Source: Nitrospirota bacterium (GTDB lineage Bacteria; Nitrospirota; Thermodesulfovibrionia; Thermodesulfovibrionales; Dissulfurispiraceae). Taken from it: a stretch of DNA of 64,000 nucleotides. The stretch lies in assembly GCA_016936655.1 (NCBI GenBank), contig JAFGXL010000020.1, positions 1-64,000 of the forward strand, written 5' to 3'. This document shows positions 45,165 to 53,312 of this stretch, piece after piece. Every line of letters begins with the position of its first letter. The first letter of the stretch is position 1. A program made the translations under genes and the position numbers. The notes under the pieces are model-generated. The model worked only from the letters and a program-made list of their open reading frames with translations, searched no databases and had not been told where the DNA came from.

Positions 45165-46012
45165 ATAATTTTCTTGGCATAATGGGTCTGACTTCTGTTT
45201 CCACAAGCGCTGAGCTTGAGTCAGCAAAGATTTCTGCTCAGTACCAGAATCTTAGTAAAGCTGAAGGCCTCAAAAGTCAGACAGATCCAAAGGTATTTGC
45301 AAAAGATTTAGAAAAAGTGTTTTTGAATGAGCTTCTTAAAGTAATGCTTGAACAAACTGAGTTCGGCAAGGATAAGACTGTATCTATGTATCTGCCAGTT
45401 TTTACTGAGGAGATGTCAAAAGAATTTGCTGAAAAGGGTATAGGTATCGGTGAATTCTTTATGAATAACCCTAGTATTCGGAAGCTCTTTACACAGGATA
45501 AAGATACCTCTATTATGGTAGATAAGCCAAGCTCCAGCATGCTTATCAATAACATCGACAAAACAGATACTAATAATAGCGAATTTAAAGTTCCGCTTGA
45601 TGAAAGAACGCGTATTTCATCTCAATTCGGTCTGAGAAATGATCCGTTTACAGGTAAGACAAAGATGCATAATGGCATTGATATCCCGATGCCTGAGGGT
45701 ACACCGATAATGCCTGCTGCATCAGGAAGGGTTGTGTTTAGCGGTGATAAGGGCGGATATGGCAAAACCGTTGTTATTTATCATGAAAATGGCTTTATAA
45801 CCATATATGCACATAATTCTCAGAATCTAGTAAAAGAGGGCGATCTTGTTGATAAAAATACAAAAATTGCTCTATCTGGCTCAACCGGCAGGTCTACAGG
45901 CCCGCATCTCCATTTCGAGGTGAGAAGAGACGGTGTAGCCATTAATCCTCTTAAGGCTGCTGATGCTTATGCAAAGTCAGCTGAATTAGGCAGAACTGCA
46001 GACAAGGGTTAA
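45161..46012 (+). CDS. FlgJ rod-binding domain fused to M23 peptidase
   Basis: 283 residues. Residues about 40-105 are the FlgJ rod-binding domain (DPKVFAKDLEKVFLNELLK; EMSKEFAEKGIGIGEFF). Residues about 145-265 are an M23/LytM metallopeptidase with all zinc ligands: His170 and Asp174 in HNGID, and His249/His251 in GPHLHFEV, with His218 in YAH. E. coli FlgJ instead carries a glucosaminidase domain at this place. Likely role: cap the growing rod and cut peptide cross-links in the wall to let it through. GTG start overlaps flgI by 4 bases. No Sec signal peptide is seen, which fits export through the flagellar channel. Confidence 0.9.
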   Translation: MNNFLGIMGLTSVSTSAELESAKISAQYQNLSKAEGLKSQTDPKVFAKDLEKVFLNELLKVMLEQTEFGKDKTVSMYLPVFTEEMSKEFAEKGIGIGEFFMNNPSIRKLFTQDKDTSIMVDKPSSSMLINNIDKTDTNNSEFKVPLDERTRISSQFGLRNDPFTGKTKMHNGIDIPMPEGTPIMPAASGRVVFSGDKGGYGKTVVIYHENGFITIYAHNSQNLVKEGDLVDKNTKIALSGSTGRSTGPHLHFEVRRDGVAINPLKAADAYAKSAELGRTADKG

Positions 46013-46053
46013 TTTTTTATGCTGAGTCACGATAATATATTAGATTCTAATAT
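46009..46053 (+). promoter_or_regulatory. Sigma-28-like promoter and dyad before flgM
   Basis: TTAATTTT (46009-46016), 11-base spacer, CACGATAA (46028-46035) resembles the FliA consensus TAAAGTTT-N11-GCCGATAA. Just after it, ATATTAG-ATT-CTAATAT (46037-46053) is a perfect 7-3-7 dyad of unknown function. Late transcription of flgM-flgN-flgK-flgL by FliA is normal in other bacteria. Confidence 0.5.
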
Positions 46054-46071
46054 TTATGTGGAGGTGTAGTT

Positions 46072-46362
46072 ATGAAAATTTCTGATGTTGTTAATGTTCA
46101 GGACGCAAATTTTCAGAACCCTGACAAATCAGCGGTAAAGGCTCAGCAGCAGCAGGTAGAACAGAAGGATGATCAAGTCACTGTTTCTGATCGTGCAAGA
46201 GAGATATCTAAGCTCAGAAATGATGTTGACAAAATTCCTGATGTGAGAAGCGACCGTGTAGATGATGTTAAAAAAGCCATCGACTCAAATACTTACAATG
46301 TAAAGGGTGAAGCAGTAGCAGGTAAAATTATCAAGGAGGCTCTGATTGACTCACTTGTATGA
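46072..46362 (+). CDS. flgM: Anti-sigma-28 factor FlgM
   Basis: 96 residues, polar and probably disordered at the N-terminus. C-terminal sigma-binding pattern: VTVSDRAREISKLRNDVDKIPDVRSDRVDDVKKAIDSNTYNVKGEAVAGKII, read here by its parts. Binds FliA until hook completion. Good ribosome site (gtggaggtg). Overlaps flgN by 17 bases. Confidence 0.93.
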   Translation: MKISDVVNVQDANFQNPDKSAVKAQQQQVEQKDDQVTVSDRAREISKLRNDVDKIPDVRSDRVDDVKKAIDSNTYNVKGEAVAGKIIKEALIDSLV

Positions 46363-46783
46363 TGAGCTAATTTCTGTTTTGGAACAGGAATTTGTTCTCT
46401 GCGAACAGATGCAGGAACTGCTGCAGAAAGAGCAGGATGTAATACTTGCGCTGAACGCTTCAGTGATTGAGGAGCTAATGAATAAAAAGATGCATTTGAC
46501 AAATATGCTGAAAGAGTCTGACCTCAAAAGAGAGGCCTTGCTTGGCCAGCTAGGTTATCCGAACAAGACCATTTTATATCTTGCGGAGGTTGCAGATACT
46601 CAGTACAGCAGCAGACTTTCTGAGCTTGCAGGTAAATTTGCGGATGTTGTAGCAGAGATTACGGAGCTCAATAAAATGAATGGCAGGTTGGTTAAGCGCA
46701 CCCTGTATCATCTTAAAAGTTCAGCCTCTTTTCTTGGCGGCTTTAGTGTTACAGGCGGCGCTGGGCTGTCAGTGGAGGCTTAA
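46346..46783 (+). CDS. flgN: Flagellar export chaperone FlgN
   Basis: 145 residues, helical. FlgN-family features: LYDELISVLEQEFVLCEQMQELLQKEQDVI, then KMHLTNMLKESDLKREALL and LNGRLVKRTLYHL-like NGRLVKRTLYHL. Chaperone for FlgK and FlgL, encoded just after it. TTG start 6 bases after aaggagg. Confidence 0.88.
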   Translation: MTHLYDELISVLEQEFVLCEQMQELLQKEQDVILALNASVIEELMNKKMHLTNMLKESDLKREALLGQLGYPNKTILYLAEVADTQYSSRLSELAGKFADVVAEITELNKMNGRLVKRTLYHLKSSASFLGGFSVTGGAGLSVEA

Positions 46784-48502
46784 ATGGCTATCTCAGGACT
46801 TTTTGATATCGGCAAGACCGCACTCTTGACAACAAGGAAGGCTCTAGATACTGTTGGCAACAATATAGCCAACGCATCAACCCCCGGATACTCTAGGCAG
46901 GAGGTTGTGCTCGAGAATATTCCATCAGGCATCTTCTCAAGAACTGGCCTTACAGGAAGAGGTGTTAGGATATCAGAGGTTCAGAGAATGTACTCTTCAT
47001 TTGTGAGTCTCCAGATGAGAAATGAGTCTTCACTCCAATCGTATTATGAAAAATATAACAGTCTTATAACTCAGCTTGAGGATGTTTTTAACGAGTCGTC
47101 AGACTATGGAATATCGCCATCAATCAACTCTTTTTTCAATGCATGGGATGAGGTGGCGCAGTATCCTGACGGTTATGCTCAGCGCGCTCAACTTTTACAG
47201 CAGGCAGAGACGATGACTGTAAGGATAAGCCAGGCTGCAGACACGCTTTCTGGACAGAGAAGCGAGATACTAAAGAGCACAACTGATCTTATTAAAAAGG
47301 CAAATACATATTTACATCAACTCTATGATCTTAACGAAAAGATCGCAGCATCACCGGGCGCTCTTGATCTCAAGGATCAGAGAGATTACACTCTTGAGCA
47401 GCTTAACAAAATACTGAATGTAACATCATATGAGGATAATTCAGGAAGGTACGCAGTTCTTATAGGCGGCACTCCGCTTCTTGACGGCGGCAAGGTTTAT
47501 GAACTGAAGGTTGAGCTTGCTGGCACAGGCTATATGCAGGTATCAGCTGAGCTGCCCACTGGCGATGTGGATATAACAAATACCGTTACAAACGGAGAGT
47601 TGAAAGCTAACCTTCAGATGCGTGACAATGTTATTCCTGATTATCTTAACAAGCTTAATGCTATGGCTATAAATATAGCTGATCAAGTCAATTATTATCA
47701 CAGGCAGGGCTATGGCCTAGATTCATCTACAGGCAATAATTTCTTTAATAATTTATCAAATATAACAGACAGCTCTGTTAGTGGTGCGCTCTCATCAGTA
47801 ACAATAGCATCTTCTGTTACTTACGGCTTACATGCTGGCAAAATATACCAGATTGATTACAACACTACAGGCGGAGCAGGCTACCAGCAGGAGGGCGCCT
47901 CCGGAATTTATTGGCGAGTCAGAGAGTCATCAGATGACGGAACAACATGGACTGCAATTTCAACTGGATCAGTAACGCTGAGTGCTGATACAGCAACAAC
48001 GCCTGATTATAGAACGCTTTCTTTTAATGGAATACAGATAAGGGTTGATGGAGATCAGGCAGATCTGCTTACTGATACATCAGGTTCATTTGATCTTTCA
48101 ATCAGCATGAATGCTGCATCTCAAATGAGTGTCTCGCTCACAGATCCCAACAAGATAGCTGCTGCTGCAAGTTCAGCCATGCTGCCGGGCGACAACACAA
48201 ATGCAAAGACAGTTGCCGCCCTTCTGGATCAGGCTTTTATGGAGGGCAGCACTATAACAGATTTTTACGCAGCTATAGTTTCTTCTGTTGGAGCAGACTC
48301 TTCTGCATCTGAAGGAAATTTAAAGTTTCAGACAGCTCTTGTAAAGGAGCTGGAGACCAGAAGGCAGGAGGTCTCCGGAGTCAGTCTTGATGAGGAGGCT
48401 GCAAAGCTTCTCAACTACCAGAGATCTTATGAAGCTGCAGCAAAGATGATAACAGTGGCTGATGAGCTTTTTCAGACGCTAATAGCTATGACAGGGAGGT
48501 AA
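46784..48502 (+). CDS. flgK: Hook-filament junction protein FlgK
   Basis: 572 residues. N-terminal ALDTVGNNIANASTPGYSRQEV and C-terminal SGVSLDEEAAKLLNYQRSYEAAAKMITVADELFQTLI are typical of hook-associated protein 1. The Ser/Thr-rich middle contains a variable outer domain (about 330-450). It follows flgN directly and precedes flgL by 2 bases. Confidence 0.95.
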   Translation: MAISGLFDIGKTALLTTRKALDTVGNNIANASTPGYSRQEVVLENIPSGIFSRTGLTGRGVRISEVQRMYSSFVSLQMRNESSLQSYYEKYNSLITQLEDVFNESSDYGISPSINSFFNAWDEVAQYPDGYAQRAQLLQQAETMTVRISQAADTLSGQRSEILKSTTDLIKKANTYLHQLYDLNEKIAASPGALDLKDQRDYTLEQLNKILNVTSYEDNSGRYAVLIGGTPLLDGGKVYELKVELAGTGYMQVSAELPTGDVDITNTVTNGELKANLQMRDNVIPDYLNKLNAMAINIADQVNYYHRQGYGLDSSTGNNFFNNLSNITDSSVSGALSSVTIASSVTYGLHAGKIYQIDYNTTGGAGYQQEGASGIYWRVRESSDDGTTWTAISTGSVTLSADTATTPDYRTLSFNGIQIRVDGDQADLLTDTSGSFDLSISMNAASQMSVSLTDPNKIAAAASSAMLPGDNTNAKTVAALLDQAFMEGSTITDFYAAIVSSVGADSSASEGNLKFQTALVKELETRRQEVSGVSLDEEAAKLLNYQRSYEAAAKMITVADELFQTLIAMTGR

Positions 48503-48504
48503 TT

Positions 48505-49428
48505 ATGCGTATCACGACAAGGATGTTTTATGACAATTTTCTGGCTGGAATGAATTCTAATATGCAGGCTATAGTTGAAGCCAGCGAGCAGATATCATCA
48601 GGCAAAAGGGTGAACAGGCCTTCTGATGATCCGCTGGCAATGTCCAGAATAGTCGGTTACAAAAAAGAGACATCCCAGATAACCCAGCACAAAAGAGCTA
48701 TAAACACAGCAAAAGACAGCCTGGAAACCATGGATTCAACTTTAACCACGCTCTCTAGTGTGCTTTCAAGAGCAAAAGAGCTTGCCATTAAAGGGGCTTC
48801 AGGAACAGAGACAGCACAGACACGCGCGATAATAGCTCAAGAGGTTGATGTGCTGCTTCAGGAGGCCGTCAGTCTGGCAAATACAAAGGTTGGCAGCAGG
48901 TATATATTTTCAGGTTACCAGTCAACAACAGCTCCTGTTGATTCTACAGGTGCGTTTGCTGCTGATTCGAATATTGTAAAGATCAACATTGGTGAAAATA
49001 TTGATATTAGCCTGAATATGCCTGCCAGTGAGCTTTTTAATGATGCAACAGCGCTGCCTTCAACAATAGATACAAATCCTGATAACAGCCGTTATATCCT
49101 AAAAGCATTGAATTTTCTAAAACAGTCTCTTTCAGATCCGAATGTAACAACACAGGATCTACAAAATTCGATTGGATATATCGATGGAGTTAATGATGTG
49201 CTTTCACAGAAGATGGGAGAGGTGGGGGCAAAGCTTAATAAGGTGGCTGACATAGCTGATTTTCTTGATGACAGGCAGTTTAATGTCACAAAGTATCTCT
49301 CGAATGACCAGAGCGCTGATGTGGCGAGTCTCGTTACACAGATAGCTCAGAGACAGACATCTTTAGAGGGGCTTAGACAGGTGACAACAGAATTTTTGTC
49401 AGTTAATCTGTTCAGCTTCCTACGTTGA
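48505..49428 (+). CDS. flgL: Hook-filament junction protein FlgL
   Basis: 307 residues. Flagellin-like N-terminus (ISSGKRVNRPSDDPLAMSRIVGYKKE) and C-terminus (QRQTSLEGLRQVTTEFLSVNLFSFLR). Short variable region, no filament-type surface domain, and position after flgK mark it as FlgL and not flagellin. Confidence 0.94.
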   Translation: MRITTRMFYDNFLAGMNSNMQAIVEASEQISSGKRVNRPSDDPLAMSRIVGYKKETSQITQHKRAINTAKDSLETMDSTLTTLSSVLSRAKELAIKGASGTETAQTRAIIAQEVDVLLQEAVSLANTKVGSRYIFSGYQSTTAPVDSTGAFAADSNIVKINIGENIDISLNMPASELFNDATALPSTIDTNPDNSRYILKALNFLKQSLSDPNVTTQDLQNSIGYIDGVNDVLSQKMGEVGAKLNKVADIADFLDDRQFNVTKYLSNDQSADVASLVTQIAQRQTSLEGLRQVTTEFLSVNLFSFLR

Positions 49429-49435
49429 GGATAAT

Positions 49436-49663
49436 ATGCTTGTACTAACCAGAAAACAGGGACAGCTCATAAATATAGGCGACGATATTAAAATAAAAAT
49501 TGTAGAGGTAGGCCAGAACTTTGTGAGATTAGGGATAGAGGCGCCAAGAGAGATGCCGGTATACAGGGAAGAGCTTTATGAAAAATTAAAGCAGCTTAAC
49601 ACAGAGGCATCTCAGCTCGATATAGACAAGCTTAAGGATTTTCTCGAAATTAAAGAAAAATAA
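49436..49663 (+). CDS. csrA: Carbon storage regulator CsrA
   Basis: 75 residues. RNA-binding translational regulator: MLVLTRKQGQLINIGDDI, IKIVEVGQNFVRLGIEAPREMPVYREELY. Binds GGA motifs in mRNA leaders. Next to fliW, which antagonises CsrA in a partner switch with flagellin in other bacteria. Confidence 0.97.
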   Translation: MLVLTRKQGQLINIGDDIKIKIVEVGQNFVRLGIEAPREMPVYREELYEKLKQLNTEASQLDIDKLKDFLEIKEK

Positions 49664-49672
49664 GGGGTGCGC

Positions 49673-50095
49673 ATGAAAATTCAGACTTCAAGATTCGGAG
49701 AACTGGAGATTAGCGAAGATAAGATACTCGATTTTACATCAGGCATCCCCGGATTTAGCGAACTAACAAAGTTTACTGTAATTGAGTATAAAGATCCTAT
49801 CAGCTGGATGCAGTCCACAGAAAATCCGGAAGTTGCTTTTATAATCTCAAATCCATTTGATCTCTTCTCAAACTACTATATAAAGCTTGGAGATGAGGCC
49901 TTGAAATTTCTTGATATAAAGGATGAATCAGAGGCGCTTGTTTTTGTTATACTCTCTGTTTCTGATGATGTTCTTACAGCCAACCTCAGAGCTCCACTGG
50001 TGGTAAACACACGGAGCCGTAAGGCGACCCAGCTTATTGTTGATGATGACAAGCTGCTTTTCAAAACACCTGTGAACACTATTAATAAAAAGTGA
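49673..50095 (+). CDS. fliW: Flagellar assembly factor FliW
   Basis: 140 residues. Binds CsrA and flagellin. Family features: SRFGELEISEDKILDFTSGIPGF, NPFDLF, and LRAPLVVNTRSRKATQLIV. ATG 49673 follows aagggg; an in-frame GTG lies 6 bases earlier. Last gene of the flagellar block. Confidence 0.96.
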   Translation: MKIQTSRFGELEISEDKILDFTSGIPGFSELTKFTVIEYKDPISWMQSTENPEVAFIISNPFDLFSNYYIKLGDEALKFLDIKDESEALVFVILSVSDDVLTANLRAPLVVNTRSRKATQLIVDDDKLLFKTPVNTINKK

Positions 50096-50131
50096 TTCAC
50101 TAAAAAATCGATCACATTGTATTCCAGTATC

Positions 50132-50158
50132 CGCGGCAAGTTGTTGCCGCGTCTTGTT
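50132..50158 (+). terminator. Terminator closing the flagellar block
   Basis: CGCGGCAA (50132-50139) pairs perfectly with TTGCCGCG (50144-50151) around GTTG, followed by TCTTGTTT. Confidence 0.85.
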
Positions 50159-50172
50159 TGTGATACTAATTT

Positions 50173-50201
50173 TTGAAAAAATATATGTTCCATGTTATTT
50201 T
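50173..50201 (+). promoter_or_regulatory. Candidate promoter of greA
   Basis: TTGAAA (50173-50178), 17 bases, TATTTT (50196-50201), between the upstream terminator and greA. The -10 match is partial. Confidence 0.45.
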
Positions 50202-50236
50202 ATGTTGATAAATAAATATAAGGGAGAAACTTATTA

Positions 50237-50719
50237 ATGAAGCGTGTACCAATGACACCTGAAGGTTATAAGAAGCTTAAGGAGGAGCTAGACAGGCTTT
50301 TAAAGATCGAGCGCCCTAAAAACATTCAGGATATAGCAGAGGCGAGAGCACATGGAGATCTTTCAGAAAATGCAGAGTATCATGCAGCACGTGAGAGGCA
50401 ATCATTTATCGAGGGCAGAATACAGGAGCTGCAGTCAAAGCTTTCGCTTGCAGATGTTATAGACCCGTCAAAGATAAATATGTCGCGTGCAGCTTTTGGT
50501 GCAAAAGTGAAAGTTTATGACATCGGAGCTGAGGAAGAGTTTGAGTTTACGCTTGTAGGCCCTGATGAGGCTGATGTCAAGGCTGGCAAGATATCGATAT
50601 CATCACCTGTCGGCAAAGCGCTTATAGGCAAAGAGGTTGGAGATACAGCCAGAGTAAAGGCTCCAGCAAGAACGATAGAGTACGAAATACAGGAGATATC
50701 CTTTGAGCAGATTTTTTAA
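50237..50719 (+). CDS. greA: Transcript cleavage factor GreA
   Basis: 160 residues. Rescues backtracked RNA polymerase. The N-terminal coiled coil with MTPEGYKKLKEELDRL and the tip motif ARAHGDLSENAEYHAARERQ, then the FKBP-like C-terminal domain (ISISSPVGKALIGKEVGD). It overlaps pyrK by 17 bases. Confidence 0.97.
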   Translation: MKRVPMTPEGYKKLKEELDRLLKIERPKNIQDIAEARAHGDLSENAEYHAARERQSFIEGRIQELQSKLSLADVIDPSKINMSRAAFGAKVKVYDIGAEEEFEFTLVGPDEADVKAGKISISSPVGKALIGKEVGDTARVKAPARTIEYEIQEISFEQIF

Positions 50720-51467
50720 GGCAGAGATATCCGGATCAGATATTCTGAATTCCGACATTTGTCTGCTCAGCTTAAAGCCTCATGCTGAATATGAGCATCC
50801 GCTTCCGGGACAATTTTATATGCTGCAGGCTATAGGATGCTATGATCCACTGCTTAAGAGGCCGTTCAGCATATTTAGCATAAAAAATAACAATCTAAGT
50901 TTTTTGTTCAGGGTGCGCGGCAAGGCTACAAAAATACTCAGTTCTCTTAAAAAAGGCGAGGTTATTGATGTGATCGGACCTTTAGGAAACAGCTATCCAG
51001 AGCCTGGTTCTGATTTCGTTGCTGTAGCCGGCGGTGTCGGCGTAGCTTCTTTGTACAATCTGATAGAAAAATATAGCTGCAGGGCTCACTTTTTTTACGG
51101 TGCAAAGACAAAAGACGAGCTTGTGCTTCTTGATAAAATCAGTTCTCTGGCAAAAGAGCTTACGATAGTTACACAAGACTGTTCATGCGGTCTTGAGGGA
51201 GTTGTTACAGACGCTTGTGCTGATGCGATATGTATTCCAGACTCAGCGCTAAACGGTCTGCCTGTCTACGCATGCGGTCCGAATCCAATGCTGAAGGCGC
51301 TGCATAGCAGACTTAGCGGCAAAGGCATCAAATGTTATGTATCTTTGGAAGAACATATGGCCTGCGGAGTAGGAGCCTGTCTTGGATGTGTTGTAAAAGG
51401 TATAAATGAGTACAAACGAGTATGCAAAGAAGGTCCGGTCTTTTCAATGGATGAAATACAATGGTGA
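50703..51467 (+). CDS. pyrK: Dihydroorotate dehydrogenase electron-transfer subunit PyrK
   Basis: 254 residues. FAD and [2Fe-2S] subunit linking PyrD (class 1B) to NAD. FAD motif RPFSIFSI, NAD-binding VAVAGGVGVASLYNLIEK, YACGPNPMLKAL, and cluster cysteines in EEHMACGVGACLGCVVK plus a downstream Cys in YKRVCKEGPVF. TTG start behind aggaga, within the end of greA. Overlaps pyrD by 7 bases. Confidence 0.93.
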   Translation: MSRFFKAEISGSDILNSDICLLSLKPHAEYEHPLPGQFYMLQAIGCYDPLLKRPFSIFSIKNNNLSFLFRVRGKATKILSSLKKGEVIDVIGPLGNSYPEPGSDFVAVAGGVGVASLYNLIEKYSCRAHFFYGAKTKDELVLLDKISSLAKELTIVTQDCSCGLEGVVTDACADAICIPDSALNGLPVYACGPNPMLKALHSRLSGKGIKCYVSLEEHMACGVGACLGCVVKGINEYKRVCKEGPVFSMDEIQW

Positions 51468-52372
51468 ACCTTTCAGTAAAGATCGGCAGGCTTGAATTGC
51501 CGAACCCTGTAATGACTGCATCAGGCACATTCGGTTATGGTCAGGAATATTCTGAATTCTTTGATATAGAAAGACTGGGCGCTATTGTGGTTAAGGGACT
51601 GTCTTATGTACCAAAACAGGGCAATCCGCCTCCGAGAATAGCTGAAACCCCGGCAGGGATGCTTAATGCCATAGGGCTTCAGAATATAGGAGTAGATAGG
51701 TTTATTGCAGAAAAATTGCCTCACCTCAGAACTCTGGATCTTAAGGTTATAGCCAACTTTTTCGGCGACAGCATAGTCGAGTATGTAAAAGCAGCAGAGG
51801 CTCTTACAGACTCAGGCGGAGTTCATGCCCTTGAGATGAATATATCATGTCCTAACAAACAGGCAGGGTGGATTGTATTTGGCACAAATCCTGATGCCAT
51901 GCGTGAAGTTGTTACAGCAGTCAGAAAAGCTACGGATCTGCCTTTAATTGTGAAACTTTCGCCAAATGTAACTGATATAGGGATGATGGCAAAGGTGGCC
52001 GAAGATTGTGGAGCTGATGCTGTATCACTCATCAATACCATTACAGGCATGTGTATAGATACAAAGACCAGAAGGTCAAAGATTGCGAATGTTACAGGTG
52101 GTCTTTCCGGACCTGCAATAAGACCGATAGCCGTAAGAATGGTCTGGGAGGTTAATAAATCTGTAATGATACCGATAATAGGTATGGGGGGGATAATGAC
52201 AGCGCAGGATGCATTGGAGTTTATTATTGCCGGCGCATCAGCAGTATCTGTAGGCACTGCAAATTTTATTAACCCTGTAGCTGCAATAGAGATAATATCC
52301 GGGATAGAAAGTTATCTATTGGAGCATGGAATAGCGGATATTAATGAAATCATCGGAAGCCTCAAAACATAA
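51461..52372 (+). CDS. pyrD: Dihydroorotate dehydrogenase, class 1B catalytic subunit
   Basis: 303 residues. FMN enzyme of pyrimidine synthesis. NPVMTASGTFGYG, the active-site Cys in EMNISCPNKQAGW, and FMN-binding GGLSGPAIRPIAVRMVWE and GMGGIMTAQDALEFIIAGASAVSVGTANF, taken by their parts. Pairing with PyrK marks the NAD-linked class 1B. Confidence 0.96.
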   Translation: MVNLSVKIGRLELPNPVMTASGTFGYGQEYSEFFDIERLGAIVVKGLSYVPKQGNPPPRIAETPAGMLNAIGLQNIGVDRFIAEKLPHLRTLDLKVIANFFGDSIVEYVKAAEALTDSGGVHALEMNISCPNKQAGWIVFGTNPDAMREVVTAVRKATDLPLIVKLSPNVTDIGMMAKVAEDCGADAVSLINTITGMCIDTKTRRSKIANVTGGLSGPAIRPIAVRMVWEVNKSVMIPIIGMGGIMTAQDALEFIIAGASAVSVGTANFINPVAAIEIISGIESYLLEHGIADINEIIGSLKT

Positions 52373-53168
52373 GCAGTTTAAAAAGCCCTCCGGCATAGTT
52401 ACACTCACAACCGATTTCGGATATTCAGACAGCTTCACAGCAGAGATTAAAGGCGCAATTCTAAAAATTACGCCTGAAGCAAATCTTGTAGATATAACCC
52501 ACCTTATAGAGAAGCATTCCATAATACATGCAGCCATTATTATTGACGCTGTATCATCTGGCTTTCCTGCAGGAACAGTTCATCTCGTTGTTGTTGATCC
52601 TGGTGTTGGGTCTTTGAGGCGTCCTATAGTTATAAAGTCTGATGGAAGCTTTTTTGTAGGTCCAGATAATGGTGTATTCTCTAAACTACTCACAAAAGCT
52701 AACAAATTTGCTATTTACGAAATAACAAATGCTGAATATGTCAGTACATTCAGTAGCGCAACATTTTATGGCAGAGATGTTTTTGCTCCTGTTGCAGCAC
52801 ATCTGAGTGTAGGACTCGATATAAAAAAGCTCGGCCCTGAAATTAAAGATCCTGTGATTCTTGAGTTCAGCCGGCCTATTGAGGATTGTAATATGATTAC
52901 AGGCGAGATTGAGTATATTGACGGTTTCGGCAATGCGATATCTAATATTAAATGCAGTGGATGCGAGTTTTTTGATAAAGTTTCATCAATCTATATTGAT
53001 GATATACCTGTCTATGCCAAGAGATGCTACGCTGAGGCAGAGGAGGGCAGCCTCTCATGCCTAGTGAACAGCTCTGGCTGTCTCGAATTTTTCGTCAACC
53101 AGTACAGCGCTGCAAAGATGTATGATCTGCAAATAGGTTCTGTTGTGAAGTTGATGAAGAATACCTGA
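52344..53168 (+). CDS. SAM hydroxide adenosyltransferase family protein (DUF62)
   Basis: 274 residues. Family that hydrolyses S-adenosylmethionine to adenosine and methionine; distant relatives are fluorinase and chlorinase. Motifs: TLTTDFGYSDSFTAEIKGAI, DPGVGSLRRPIVI, FVGPDNGVF and TFYGRDVFAPVAAHLS. It starts inside pyrD (29-base overlap). The C-terminal domain contains IEYIDGFGNAISNI. Activity is inferred from the family. Confidence 0.92.
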   Translation: MKSSEASKHKQFKKPSGIVTLTTDFGYSDSFTAEIKGAILKITPEANLVDITHLIEKHSIIHAAIIIDAVSSGFPAGTVHLVVVDPGVGSLRRPIVIKSDGSFFVGPDNGVFSKLLTKANKFAIYEITNAEYVSTFSSATFYGRDVFAPVAAHLSVGLDIKKLGPEIKDPVILEFSRPIEDCNMITGEIEYIDGFGNAISNIKCSGCEFFDKVSSIYIDDIPVYAKRCYAEAEEGSLSCLVNSSGCLEFFVNQYSAAKMYDLQIGSVVKLMKNT

Positions 53169-53188
53169 GATTTGCTCAGGCTTTTTTT
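53164..53188 (+). terminator. Terminator overlapping the SAM hydrolase stop
   Basis: CCTGAG (53164-53169), loop ATTTG, CTCAGG (53175-53180), then C and seven Ts. The stop codon is inside the left arm. Confidence 0.9.
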
Positions 53189-53207
53189 GAGGTTAGTATC
53201 TAATTGA

Positions 53208-53237
53208 TTGACACTTAACCGCTTTTGCGCCTATAAT
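53208..53237 (+). promoter_or_regulatory. Consensus sigma-70 promoter of the DEAD-box gene
   Basis: TTGACA (53208-53213), 18-base spacer, TATAAT (53232-53237): both hexamers perfect. Start would be near 53244. Confidence 0.88.
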
Positions 53238-53255
53238 ATTGCATGTTTTAGGATG

Positions 53256-53294
53256 ATCTCTCAGATAACCTATTATATCTGAGAGATTTTTTTT
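53256..53294 (+). terminator. Attenuator-like terminator in the helicase leader
   Basis: ATCTCTCAGATA (53256-53267) and TATCTGAGAGAT (53276-53287) form a perfect 12-bp stem with an 8-base loop, followed by a run of eight Ts (53287-53294). It begins about 12 bases after the predicted transcription start and ends directly before the helicase ribosome site (ggagg). Confidence 0.9.
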
Positions 53295-53312
53295 GATATG
53301 GAGGACAAAAAA

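Noticed and set aside
48505-49428. Calling this gene flagellin
   Set aside because: It is directly after flgK, has the FlgL-type ends and lacks a filament surface domain. Flagellin must be elsewhere.
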